NCBI GenBank assembly: GCA_021781575.1 | Contig: JAJXWP010000027.1 | Location: forward strand, 1-64,000 | Direction of reading: 5' to 3' | DNA from: Pseudomonadota bacterium | Lineage (GTDB): Bacteria; Pseudomonadota; Alphaproteobacteria; Rhodospirillales; Magnetospirillaceae | DNA: 64,000 bases | Shown: positions 54,409 through 61,869 of the stretch, piece by piece | How the letters are laid out: each line of letters starts with the position of its first letter | Numbering within the stretch: the stretch's first letter is position 1 | Made by a program: the position numbers and the translations under genes | The notes under the pieces: model-generated | The model's database searches: none | What the model saw: the letters and a program-made list of their open reading frames with translations, nothing else | Told to the model about the DNA's origin: nothing

Positions 54409-56245
54409 CACCCGCACGCCGATTCCCCCGAACAACGATGCCGATTGGGAAGGCCAGCGCCGATGCGTGATCGGTCTTGGCGAGCGTTCTTTCCACAAGA
54501 GCTACTACCCCGAACTACGCCGCCGAATCGACGACCTCGGGCAGGCCCAGAAGAACCTGCAGGATCAGATCGAATTCATTCGCCAGCTGATCGAGACCAT
54601 TCCCAATCCCGTTTTCTTCAAGGATGCCGAAGGCCGCTACCTCGGCTGCAACCGGGCTTTCGAAGCCTATATCGGAATCCCCCGCGAACGCGTGGTGGGG
54701 GCTCTGCCCAGCGACATCGCGCCGCCGGACCTCGCCTCAATCTATGAGGAGGCCGACCGCAGGATGCTCGCCGGGCATTATGTGCAGAGCTACGAAGCGA
54801 AGGTTCGTTTCGCCGACGGCACGGAGCATGACGTGCTGTTCAGCAAGGCGGTGTTCTTTACCCGCGACGGGGTTCCGGGGGGCATCGTCGGGGTCATGCA
54901 GGACATCAGTCCGTTGAAGAGCACCCAGGCGCAACTCGACTACCTGGCTCACCACGATGCCCTCACCGGCCTGCCCAATCGGGTGTTGCTGGCGGATCGC
55001 CTGCAACAGGCGATGGTTCTTTCCGAGCGGCGGCAGACGCTGGTGGCGGTGGTCTATATCGACCTCGACGGCTTCAAGGCGATCAACGATGCGCACGGTC
55101 ACGTGACCGGCGACCGGTTGCTCATCGCATTGGCCGGACGCATGGAACGGGCTTTGCGCGAAGGCGATACTCTTGCCCGCCTGGGCGGCGACGAATTCGT
55201 CGCGGTGCTGCTGGATTTGAAGGATCGCGAGGCCAGCACGCCGATCATCGAGCGCCTGCTGCAGACTGCCGCCTCGCCGGTCATGATCGACCGGTTGAAC
55301 CTGCGGGTCTCGGCCAGCCTCGGGATCAGCTTTTTCGCGCGGGACGAGGATATCACCGCGGATCAACTCATGCGTCAGGCCGACCAGGCCATGTACCTGG
55401 CCAAGCAGGGCGGGAAGAACTGCTACCAGGTCTTCGACAATGAATATGCTCGGGTGCTGCGCAACCGCCATCACTGCATCGAGCGAATTCGTGAGGCGCT
55501 GGCGGCCCGCAATTTCGCCCTCTATTACCAGCCGAAGGTGAACATGCGCAGCGGTGAGGTGGTCGGCGCCGAGGCGCTGATCCGCTGGCAGCATCCGGAA
55601 CAGGGGCTGTTATCCCCGCACAAGTTCTTGCCGCTGATCGAAACCCACGACCTGATTGTATCGATCGGTGACTGGACAATAGAAGCGGCACTGCAGCAAA
55701 TGGACTCGTGGCGATCGGCAGGTCTCGACTTGCCGGTCAGCGTCAATCTGGCTGGTCGGCAACTGCAGTCATCGGGATTCCCTGAGAAACTCAAGATTGC
55801 GCTGTCTCAGCATCCCGATGTCGCTCATCAGCTCGAGCTTGAGATCCTCGAAAGCGCCGCGCTTGATGATATTGACGAGGTGTCGCGGATCATGGCCGCC
55901 TGCCTGGATATGGGCGTGAGCTTCGCCTTGGATGATTTCGGCACCGGCTATTCCTCGCTGACTTATCTCAAGCGGTTGCCGGCGCAGACGATCAAGATCG
56001 ACCGCAGCTTCGTCTACGGCATGCTGGACGACCCGGATGACCTCGCCATTCTTCAGGGGATCATCGGTTTGGCCGAATCCTTCCGCCGCCGGCCGATTGC
56101 CGAGGGAGTGGAAACCGAGGCGCATGGCAAGGCCCTGCAGCGTTTGGGCTGTGAGTTGGGTCAAGGATTCGCGATCGCGCGGCCGATGCCGGCGGATCAA
56201 ATTCCATATTGGATGGCGGCCTGGCGGGGGCGGCGGAGCGCATAG
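54392..56245 (+). CDS. PAS-GGDEF-EAL cyclic-di-GMP enzyme
   Basis: This 617-residue soluble protein has an N-terminal helix (YYPELRRRIDDLGQAQKNLQ), a PAS domain (residues about 60-185, TIPNPVFFKDAEGRYLG), a GGDEF domain with intact RLGGDEF near residue 265, and an EAL domain with EALIRW, DDFGTGYSSL and IAEGVETEAH, all retained. Both c-di-GMP synthesis and hydrolysis are thus possible. Its start overlaps the ercA-like gene, so the PAS domain may receive a signal from that dehydrogenase. The Shine-Dalgarno sequence is weak, fitting coupling. Confidence 0.9.
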   Translation: MKKRSDTRTPIPPNNDADWEGQRRCVIGLGERSFHKSYYPELRRRIDDLGQAQKNLQDQIEFIRQLIETIPNPVFFKDAEGRYLGCNRAFEAYIGIPRERVVGALPSDIAPPDLASIYEEADRRMLAGHYVQSYEAKVRFADGTEHDVLFSKAVFFTRDGVPGGIVGVMQDISPLKSTQAQLDYLAHHDALTGLPNRVLLADRLQQAMVLSERRQTLVAVVYIDLDGFKAINDAHGHVTGDRLLIALAGRMERALREGDTLARLGGDEFVAVLLDLKDREASTPIIERLLQTAASPVMIDRLNLRVSASLGISFFARDEDITADQLMRQADQAMYLAKQGGKNCYQVFDNEYARVLRNRHHCIERIREALAARNFALYYQPKVNMRSGEVVGAEALIRWQHPEQGLLSPHKFLPLIETHDLIVSIGDWTIEAALQQMDSWRSAGLDLPVSVNLAGRQLQSSGFPEKLKIALSQHPDVAHQLELEILESAALDDIDEVSRIMAACLDMGVSFALDDFGTGYSSLTYLKRLPAQTIKIDRSFVYGMLDDPDDLAILQGIIGLAESFRRRPIAEGVETEAHGKALQRLGCELGQGFAIARPMPADQIPYWMAAWRGRRSA

Positions 56246-56516
56246 GTCAGCCCCCTGGCACCCACGCTGCCACTGTCCGCACCTGACAGTTGCCGGCCGG
56301 TCTCCACAGGGACCAAGCCGGATGTCCAGTGGCAACCGGTCTATTTCCTAAAATTTGAGACCTCTGCATCATAATCGTATTTTCGCATTAAATGAATCGA
56401 GAAAAACGATTAGGATAGCGAGGTGTTCCTTGGGACCTTCGACGAAACCCGGAAGGATCCGTTTCTCGCCCTGGCTTTTGTTGGCTTGCGACCTGGCATA
56501 GCGAAGGGAGCACGGC
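56246..56516. other. AT-rich upstream region of the trehalose synthase gene
   Basis: Positions 56345-56420 are markedly AT richer than the surroundings and contain an inverted AATCGT/ACGATT pair about 30 bases apart. This is the likely promoter region of the sensor-trehalose synthase gene. No exact sigma-factor consensus was identified. Confidence 0.35.
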
Positions 56517-58805
56517 ATGCGATTGGCGTTAAGGTTCATTCTGCCCTTGCTGGTGGTGTTGGGCCTGGTCTCCTGGATGTTCGCCCCGTTGGCCGGTGAC
56601 CTGATCGAGGGCTGGCTGCGAGCCGACGTGGAAGAGCGCTCGCAGCTGGTGTTCGCCTCGATCGCCGACACGGTTGCCGGGCTGGCGGGGGCCACCACCG
56701 ATCAGGCGGCAGACCATACGATAGACCTGCTGTTCCAGCGCATTTCCCAGGACAAGCGGCTGCTGGCGCTGGCCCTTTGCACGACCGACGGGCGACTGAC
56801 CCACCGCTCCGCCGAATGGCCGCGCAGCCTGGGCTGCCCGCCGGCCCCCGAGGGCGTGCCGGAGTTTTCCATCGAGCATCTGACGGGCGGGCCGGTGCTG
56901 GTCTCCGCCTTCGCCATCAGCGCCGCCGGCCGCCCCATGGGTTCGCTGGTCATTCTCCACGACCTCAGCTTCATTCATCGGCGGGGCGCGCGGATCGAAG
57001 GCTATCTTGCCGGCTTTCTCGCCGTACTGGCCATTGCCGCGGCCGCCGTCACCGCGCTGGTCGCCCGGCTGACGCTGCGCCGTTGGCTGAGCTCGGTGCG
57101 CCGCGGCTTGTCGGTGGCCTGCGAGAGCGAGGATGGGGAGGCCGGGATGGCCCCCGAGGTCGTCCCGATGGTCCGTGAAATGCGCAAGATGCTGCGTGAC
57201 CTCGATCTTTCGACCGCCCTTGCCGAAGAAGCCCGCAGTGGCTGGACGGCTGACCGGCTGCGCGGCCTGTTGCGCAGCAAATTGCCGGAAGCCGACCTGC
57301 TGGTGGTGTCCAACCGGGAGCCTTATATCCACAACCTCCAGGGCAGCCACGTCGTCCTTCAGCGGCCGGCCAGCGGCCTGGTCACGGCGCTGGAACCGAT
57401 CATGCAGGCCTGCGGCGGCACCTGGGTGGCGCATGGCAGTGGAACGGCCGACCGCATGACCGCCGACGATGGCGACCATCTGCCGGTGCCCCCTGACGCG
57501 CCGAGCTACACCTTGCGCCGCCTCTGGCTGTCCGACGAGGAGCAGGACGGCTATTACTATGGCTTTGCCAACGAAGGCCTTTGGCCGCTCTGCCACATCG
57601 CCTTCGTGCGGCCGACCTTCCGGGCATCCGACTGGGAGCAATATGTGGCGGTCAACCGGAAATTCGCCGATGCCGTGGTGGCGGAAGCGCGGATGCCCAA
57701 TCCGGTGGTGCTGGTGCAGGATTACCACTTCGCCCTGCTTCCCCGGATGATCCGCGAGCGCCTGCCCGACGCCACCATCGTGACTTTCTGGCACATTCCC
57801 TGGCCGAATCCCGAGATGTTCAGCATCTGCCCGTGGAAGGAAGAGATCCTTAACGGGCTGTTGGGCAGTTCAATCCTCGGCTTCCACACCCAGTTCCATT
57901 GCATCAACTTCCTGGCTTCGGTCGACCGTTTCCTGGAATGCCATATCGATCGGGAGCACAGCACCATCGGCACCTGCGGCGGTACGACGCTGATCCGCCC
58001 CTACCCGATCTCGATCGAATGGCCGCCCGCCGCTATGGCCGGCCAGGTGCCGGTTGCCGAGTGCCGCGAGTCGGTGCGCCGTGGCTTCCACCTGTCGCCT
58101 GAGATTCGCCTGGCCGTCGGTGTCGAGCGGTTCGACTACACCAAAGGCATCGCCGACCGATTCCGCGCCGTGGAAAGCCTGCTGGAAACCCATCCCGAGT
58201 GGCTGGGCCGATTCACCCTGCTCCAGGTAGCCGCGCCAACCCGTGGCCGGCTTGCCGCCTACCATGCGACCCAGGAAGAGGCGGAAGCCGTCGCCGAAGC
58301 AATCAATCTCCGTTTCGGCCGCGACGGCTGGCAGCCGATCATCCTGGTGGCCAAGCACCACGAACCGGCCGAGGTCTTCGCCCTGCTGCGGGCCGCCGAC
58401 CTGTGCCTGGTGTCGAGCCTGCACGACGGCATGAACCTGGTCGCCAAGGAGTTCGTCGCCGCCCGTGACGACGAGGACGGTGTGCTGGTGCTGTCGACCT
58501 TCGCCGGCGCCTCGCGCGAGTTGCTGGAAGGCCTGATCGTCAATCCTTACGACATTGCCGGCATGGCCGAGGCGATTCACCGGGGCCTGTCCATGCCGGC
58601 CGACCAGCGGCGCGAGCGGATGAAGCTGATGCGCGAGATGGTCAAGGAACACAACATATACTTCTGGGCGGGGCGCATGCTGATGGATGCCGCCCGCATG
58701 CGCAAACGCCGTCATATCGAACGGCAATTCGCCAAGGTGCCGCAGCAATCGCCAACTCTCCATAGCGGTAAGGGACATGCAAGACTTCGCGCCGTTGCCG
58801 ACTGA
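56517..58805 (+). CDS. otsA: Membrane sensor fused to trehalose-6-phosphate synthase
   Basis: The 762-residue protein joins a membrane sensor to a GT20 enzyme. Residues 1-26 are a transmembrane helix, residues about 27-155 a periplasmic sensor-like part, residues about 160-185 a second helix followed by a short linker and helix ([11 protein letters not shown]). From about residue 260 the GT-B domain shows [43 protein letters not shown] and [13 protein letters not shown], the standard catalytic motifs for UDP-glucose and glucose-6-phosphate. GGGAG precedes the ATG. The catalytic part is intact; regulation by an external signal is inferred. Confidence 0.9.
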   Translation: MRLALRFILPLLVVLGLVSWMFAPLAGDLIEGWLRADVEERSQLVFASIADTVAGLAGATTDQAADHTIDLLFQRISQDKRLLALALCTTDGRLTHRSAEWPRSLGCPPAPEGVPEFSIEHLTGGPVLVSAFAISAAGRPMGSLVILHDLSFIHRRGARIEGYLAGFLAVLAIAAAAVTALVARLTLRRWLSSVRRGLSVACESEDGEAGMAPEVVPMVREMRKMLRDLDLSTALAEEARSGWTADRLRGLLRSKLPEADLLVVSNREPYIHNLQGSHVVLQRPASGLVTALEPIMQACGGTWVAHGSGTADRMTADDGDHLPVPPDAPSYTLRRLWLSDEEQDGYYYGFANEGLWPLCHIAFVRPTFRASDWEQYVAVNRKFADAVVAEARMPNPVVLVQDYHFALLPRMIRERLPDATIVTFWHIPWPNPEMFSICPWKEEILNGLLGSSILGFHTQFHCINFLASVDRFLECHIDREHSTIGTCGGTTLIRPYPISIEWPPAAMAGQVPVAECRESVRRGFHLSPEIRLAVGVERFDYTKGIADRFRAVESLLETHPEWLGRFTLLQVAAPTRGRLAAYHATQEEAEAVAEAINLRFGRDGWQPIILVAKHHEPAEVFALLRAADLCLVSSLHDGMNLVAKEFVAARDDEDGVLVLSTFAGASRELLEGLIVNPYDIAGMAEAIHRGLSMPADQRRERMKLMREMVKEHNIYFWAGRMLMDAARMRKRRHIERQFAKVPQQSPTLHSGKGHARLRAVAD

Positions 58806-58935
58806 CGGGGAAGCCTGGGCCCTGTTCCTCGCTATCGACGGCACCCTGCTCGATATCGCGCCGCCGGCACGGCAGCCTCCCGCAAGCCGCGGGAAACCGA
58901 TCGGCCGGTTTGATGTTGTCCAAGAACCGGTATGA
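58777..58935 (+). pseudogene. otsB: Trehalose-6-phosphate phosphatase remnant
   Basis: The 52-codon frame overlaps the end of the synthase gene by 29 bp and encodes ALFLAIDGTLLDIAPP, the N-terminal motif I of OtsB, then becomes unrelated and stops. The normal DxDGTLL reads AIDGTLL, so the nucleophile Asp is lost, and more than 200 residues are missing. It is a decayed otsB; its start signals (AAGG before ATG) remain. Confidence 0.75.
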
Positions 58936-58958
58936 AATATTTCGCCCGGAGAGATGGA

Positions 58959-59414
58959 ATGGCAACTGGCGCGGCAAGGCTGATTTTTCTCGATGGCACC
59001 CAGATCCCGGTCGACGGCCATGCGCTGAACTTCGCCGCCGGCAATCTCTACGTCGTCAATATCGGAAATGTCGGCGATGGGTCGGCTGCAGCCGTGGCCC
59101 AGGCGGCGAACAAGGCCTATGTGGTCGCCGACACCCATGGCGTTGCCATCACCGCCCTCAGAGGAGGAATGGGCGGGATCACCGAGGGTGAGCACCTGAC
59201 CTTCATGGGCCGGGATGATTCCGGAAATGCGGAATATTGGTTCTTCGGTTCGGTGAAAGGCGCCGTCGGTGCCTTCGTGCCGGCGACCTCCCTGTTCGGC
59301 AGCGCCGACGTCAATGGCAATCACCAGGTCGACCCGGGGGAAATTACTCATCTTCCCGATATTCTCGGCGTCATACCGGCGGCAGGCCTGGTCCTTGGCG
59401 ATCTGGGCGGATGA
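58959..59414 (+). CDS. Hypothetical protein with a calcium-loop-like motif
   Basis: The 151-residue product is rich in Gly, Ala and Val with a beta-strand look (NLYVVNIGNVGDGS, EGEHLTFMGRDDSGNAEYWFF) and ends with DVNGNHQVDPGEI, which resembles an EF-hand-like or dockerin-like Ca2+ loop. GGAGA lies 6-7 bases before ATG 58959; an in-frame ATG at 58932 adds nine residues. It has no signal peptide and no cysteines. It may be a fragment of a longer RTX-like surface protein. Confidence 0.45.
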   Translation: MATGAARLIFLDGTQIPVDGHALNFAAGNLYVVNIGNVGDGSAAAVAQAANKAYVVADTHGVAITALRGGMGGITEGEHLTFMGRDDSGNAEYWFFGSVKGAVGAFVPATSLFGSADVNGNHQVDPGEITHLPDILGVIPAAGLVLGDLGG

Positions 59415-59488
59415 GTGAGCGGTATGGGGCGGATTGCGCCCAGGCCACAGATTGCTGCGTTGCCGATATGGCACATGCCCACCGCGCT

Positions 59489-59700
59489 TCAGAAACCCGC
59501 TTCCTTGGTGTGATGAACGGCCAGAACGACCACATCGCACCCGTCAATAATGATAACGCCCATCGCCGAACTCGATGAGCCAATCACGAAATTCCGGCTC
59601 CATGCCGTCAACCGGCCGGCCGATTCGGGAATGTGTCGCCAGGATCTTCACGCTTTCGCGGATCACTCTCACCGGGCGAGGCGGAGCTTCCCGGATTTTG
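59489..59700 (-). pseudogene. ParE/RelE-type toxin remnant, truncated and frameshifted
   Basis: The minus-strand frame to 59544 encodes VRVIRESVKILATHSRIGRP followed by VDGMEPEFRDWLIEFGDG, typical of ParE/RelE toxins. A one-base shift near 59560 continues as IDGCDVVVLAVHHTKEAGF and stops at 59489, the usual C-terminal strand. The first 30-40 residues of such a toxin are missing and no antitoxin gene is seen nearby. It is therefore an inactive relic. Confidence 0.7.
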
Positions 59701-59846
59701 ACCTCAGAAACGCATGGAGCCACATAGCACAATCTTGGAAATCCCCCGGCGAAATTCGGCCGGCAGCCGAATCCGCTTCACCCGTCCCGCCTTAGACAGC
59801 GCTCCTTCCCCTCCCCGCCCTTCTCTCCGTTGCGCCAGCCAACCAA

Positions 59847-60953
59847 TCAAGCAGGCGGGGGGGCGCCGGCGGTGTCGGCCGAATCGAGGAGGATTTCCTT
59901 CAGCCGGTGCAGCAGTTCCTGATCGAGTTGGCATTGCATTTCCGTCGCCATCGTCTCGAACGCCACATGTGCCGCCAGCGCCCGCTTGTAGGGGCGGCGA
60001 TCGGTCAGCGCGCAGAAGACGTCGATGATTGCCGCCATGCGAGCCAGCTGGTTCAACTCCGGCGCCCTCAGCCCGCGGGGATAACCGGATCCGTCCAACC
60101 GTTCGTGGTGGTGGGTGACGATGGTGGCGACTCCTTTCGGAATCGATTCGTTGGTCGACAGAAGCTTTTGCGAGGTTGTCACATGACTATGCATCAGTTT
60201 CGTTTCACTGGGGGTCAGCCGGCCCTCTTTGTTGAGCAAGGCGCGAGGGATGGTCATCTTGCCGATGTCATGCATCATGCCGCCGGTAGCGATCAGCACC
60301 TGCTGTTCTTTCGGCAGGCCGATGGCCTTGCCGAACAGCGATATGAAGGTCGAATAACGAAGCGAATGGACATAGGTGAAGTTGTCGTGGTCTTTGATCT
60401 TGTGGAAGAGAAAACCAAATTCCTCCTTGTTGACCACGTCGACGATGGCGCTGCAGGACTCTGTGATGGTGCGGAGCGGCAGCGGATTGCCGCTGGCGAT
60501 TTCGTCGGCGACGCTGTTGAAGGCGGTGAGCGATCCCTCCAGCGCTTTGCGCTGGGAGGCCGGCAGGTCCTGCCAAGAGCGCTCGATCCGGCCGTTGAGC
60601 TGTTTTGAGATGGCGTTGATCAGCGCGCTGCGATGGTAGGGCTTGACCAGATAATCGGTGATGCCCAGGTCGCGGATCAGGTCGACGGTGCGGAAGTCCT
60701 CATTATCGATGATGAAAATGAATGGAAGTGCCGACAGGGACCGTTCCCTGCGCAACTCCTTGATAAAGGTCGCGCCGCTGCTGGTGCCCACTCGTTGACC
60801 GACGAGAATCAGATTGGGTGGTGAAAGCAGCATTCCGGTGATCGCGTTCACCGAACTGTCGTAGGGGTGAACCGTGTAAAACGACAGTAACGCATCGGCC
60901 ACAGCCTCGCGATGCTGCGCATTTGCATCGACGATTGCGACCTGATGTTTCAT
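59847..60953 (-). CDS. Response-regulator-like HD-GYP protein
   Basis: This 368-residue protein has an N-terminal receiver-like domain (residues 1-118) in which the phosphoacceptor site reads LILVGQ in place of LILLDxxMP, while the VKPY lysine remains, and a C-terminal HD-GYP domain (MMHDIGKM, HSHVTTS, THHHERLDGSGYPRGL). HD-GYP domains hydrolyse c-di-GMP. With no acceptor Asp, control is probably by partner binding instead of phosphorylation. Its ATG overlaps the stop of a short upstream frame (ATGA). Confidence 0.88.
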   Translation of the reverse strand: MKHQVAIVDANAQHREAVADALLSFYTVHPYDSSVNAITGMLLSPPNLILVGQRVGTSSGATFIKELRRERSLSALPFIFIIDNEDFRTVDLIRDLGITDYLVKPYHRSALINAISKQLNGRIERSWQDLPASQRKALEGSLTAFNSVADEIASGNPLPLRTITESCSAIVDVVNKEEFGFLFHKIKDHDNFTYVHSLRYSTFISLFGKAIGLPKEQQVLIATGGMMHDIGKMTIPRALLNKEGRLTPSETKLMHSHVTTSQKLLSTNESIPKGVATIVTHHHERLDGSGYPRGLRAPELNQLARMAAIIDVFCALTDRRPYKRALAAHVAFETMATEMQCQLDQELLHRLKEILLDSADTAGAPPPA

Positions 60954-61057
60954 GCCACGGCCTCGAACAACATGGCCTTGAACAAGCGGAGGAAATGCTG
61001 GTCGAGATGGGCATCCATTTCGCCAGCCATGATGGTCAATGCCTGTTCCGCCGTCAT
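60950..61057 (-). pseudogene. C-terminal remnant of a second HD-GYP gene
   Basis: The 35-codon frame encodes EQALTIMAGEMDAHLDQHFL and RLFKAMLFEAVA, resembling the last helices of HD-GYP proteins, including its neighbour (MATEMQCQLDQELLHRLKEILLD). It overlaps the HD-GYP start by four bases. I read it as the last piece of a lost tandem paralog whose end still couples translation to the next gene. A genuine short peptide cannot be excluded. Confidence 0.5.
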
Positions 61058-61429
61058 CGGCGGCTAGGGAATACTACCGAAAGGCGTAAGTTTATGCCAA
61101 CTAAAAGATGTAAACGCTTTATAACAACCTCTTACGGTTTCGTCGTCATCGGATCTAACACGTTGAAATAACGATGGGAGTGCCGCGGCCGGCGATAGCC
61201 GGAAAGTGGATCGGCCGATATGACGGCTCCGACTTGCCGATGGGATTCCCGGCCGAGGTCAGTGCTTGAATTCCAGGTCGATCAAGACCAGCTGAAATCC
61301 AACCGATCGGCCGCCGGCCCTCGTGGTGTCGGCGTCAAACGGGCAGCCAGGCCGGCTTGATCATCGTCAAGGCGGCGCGAAGCCGGCAACGGCCATGCTA
61401 ACTCAACTGGAAATTGATTAGAGGAAGCC
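61058..61429. other. Intergenic region between HD-GYP and DsrC-like genes
   Basis: These 372 bp between divergent genes hold no gene that I can support. Positions about 61085-61170 are AT rich and are the likeliest promoter region for the minus-strand HD-GYP transcript. The rest has several short GATCGGCCG-like inverted stretches without a clear function. Confidence 0.35.
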
Positions 61430-61735
61430 ATGGTGGCCACAGACAGCGAAGGTTACCTCATCAATCCGGACGACTGGACGGATCAGGTGGCCGAGGAACT
61501 TGCCGGGCGGGAAGGGATCGCCCTGACCGATGAGCATTGGCGGGTCTTGCGGTTCATGCGGACCTATCTGGAAGACCGCCAGGTCGCTCCCGATGCCCGG
61601 CATGTCATCAAGCATCTGGCGCAAACCGCCGGCGCCGATCGCAACCGGCTGTTCGAACTTTTCCCCTACGGCTATGTCCAGCAGGCCTGCAAGATCGCCG
61701 GCATGCGGCGGCCGAGGGCCTGGAGCACCGGCTGA
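61430..61735 (+). CDS. DsrC/TusE-family protein lacking the penultimate cysteine
   Basis: This 101-residue protein has the DsrC/TusE fold: GYLINPDDWTDQVAEELA, GIALTDEHWRVLRFMRTYLED and the C-terminal arm YGYVQQACKIAGMRRPRAW. The arm normally ends in a conserved penultimate Cys that carries persulfide; here it reads AWSTG, so only the upstream Cys (QACK) remains. Sulfur relay as in TusE or DsrC is therefore unlikely in the standard form, and a regulatory or altered role is more likely. AGAGGAAG precedes the ATG. No tus or dsr genes are nearby. Confidence 0.85.
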   Translation: MVATDSEGYLINPDDWTDQVAEELAGREGIALTDEHWRVLRFMRTYLEDRQVAPDARHVIKHLAQTAGADRNRLFELFPYGYVQQACKIAGMRRPRAWSTG

Positions 61736-61869
61736 CCGGCCTCGTCGCCGCCTGGAGATTCGGCATGGCGACGGCTTCGTGATAGCGTAGGGGCTCGGCG
61801 AGGTTAGACCCCGTTCGGAAATGGCTGCGTCATTTCCGAACCAACGCTTAGGGTGGAACCGGAGCCTCG

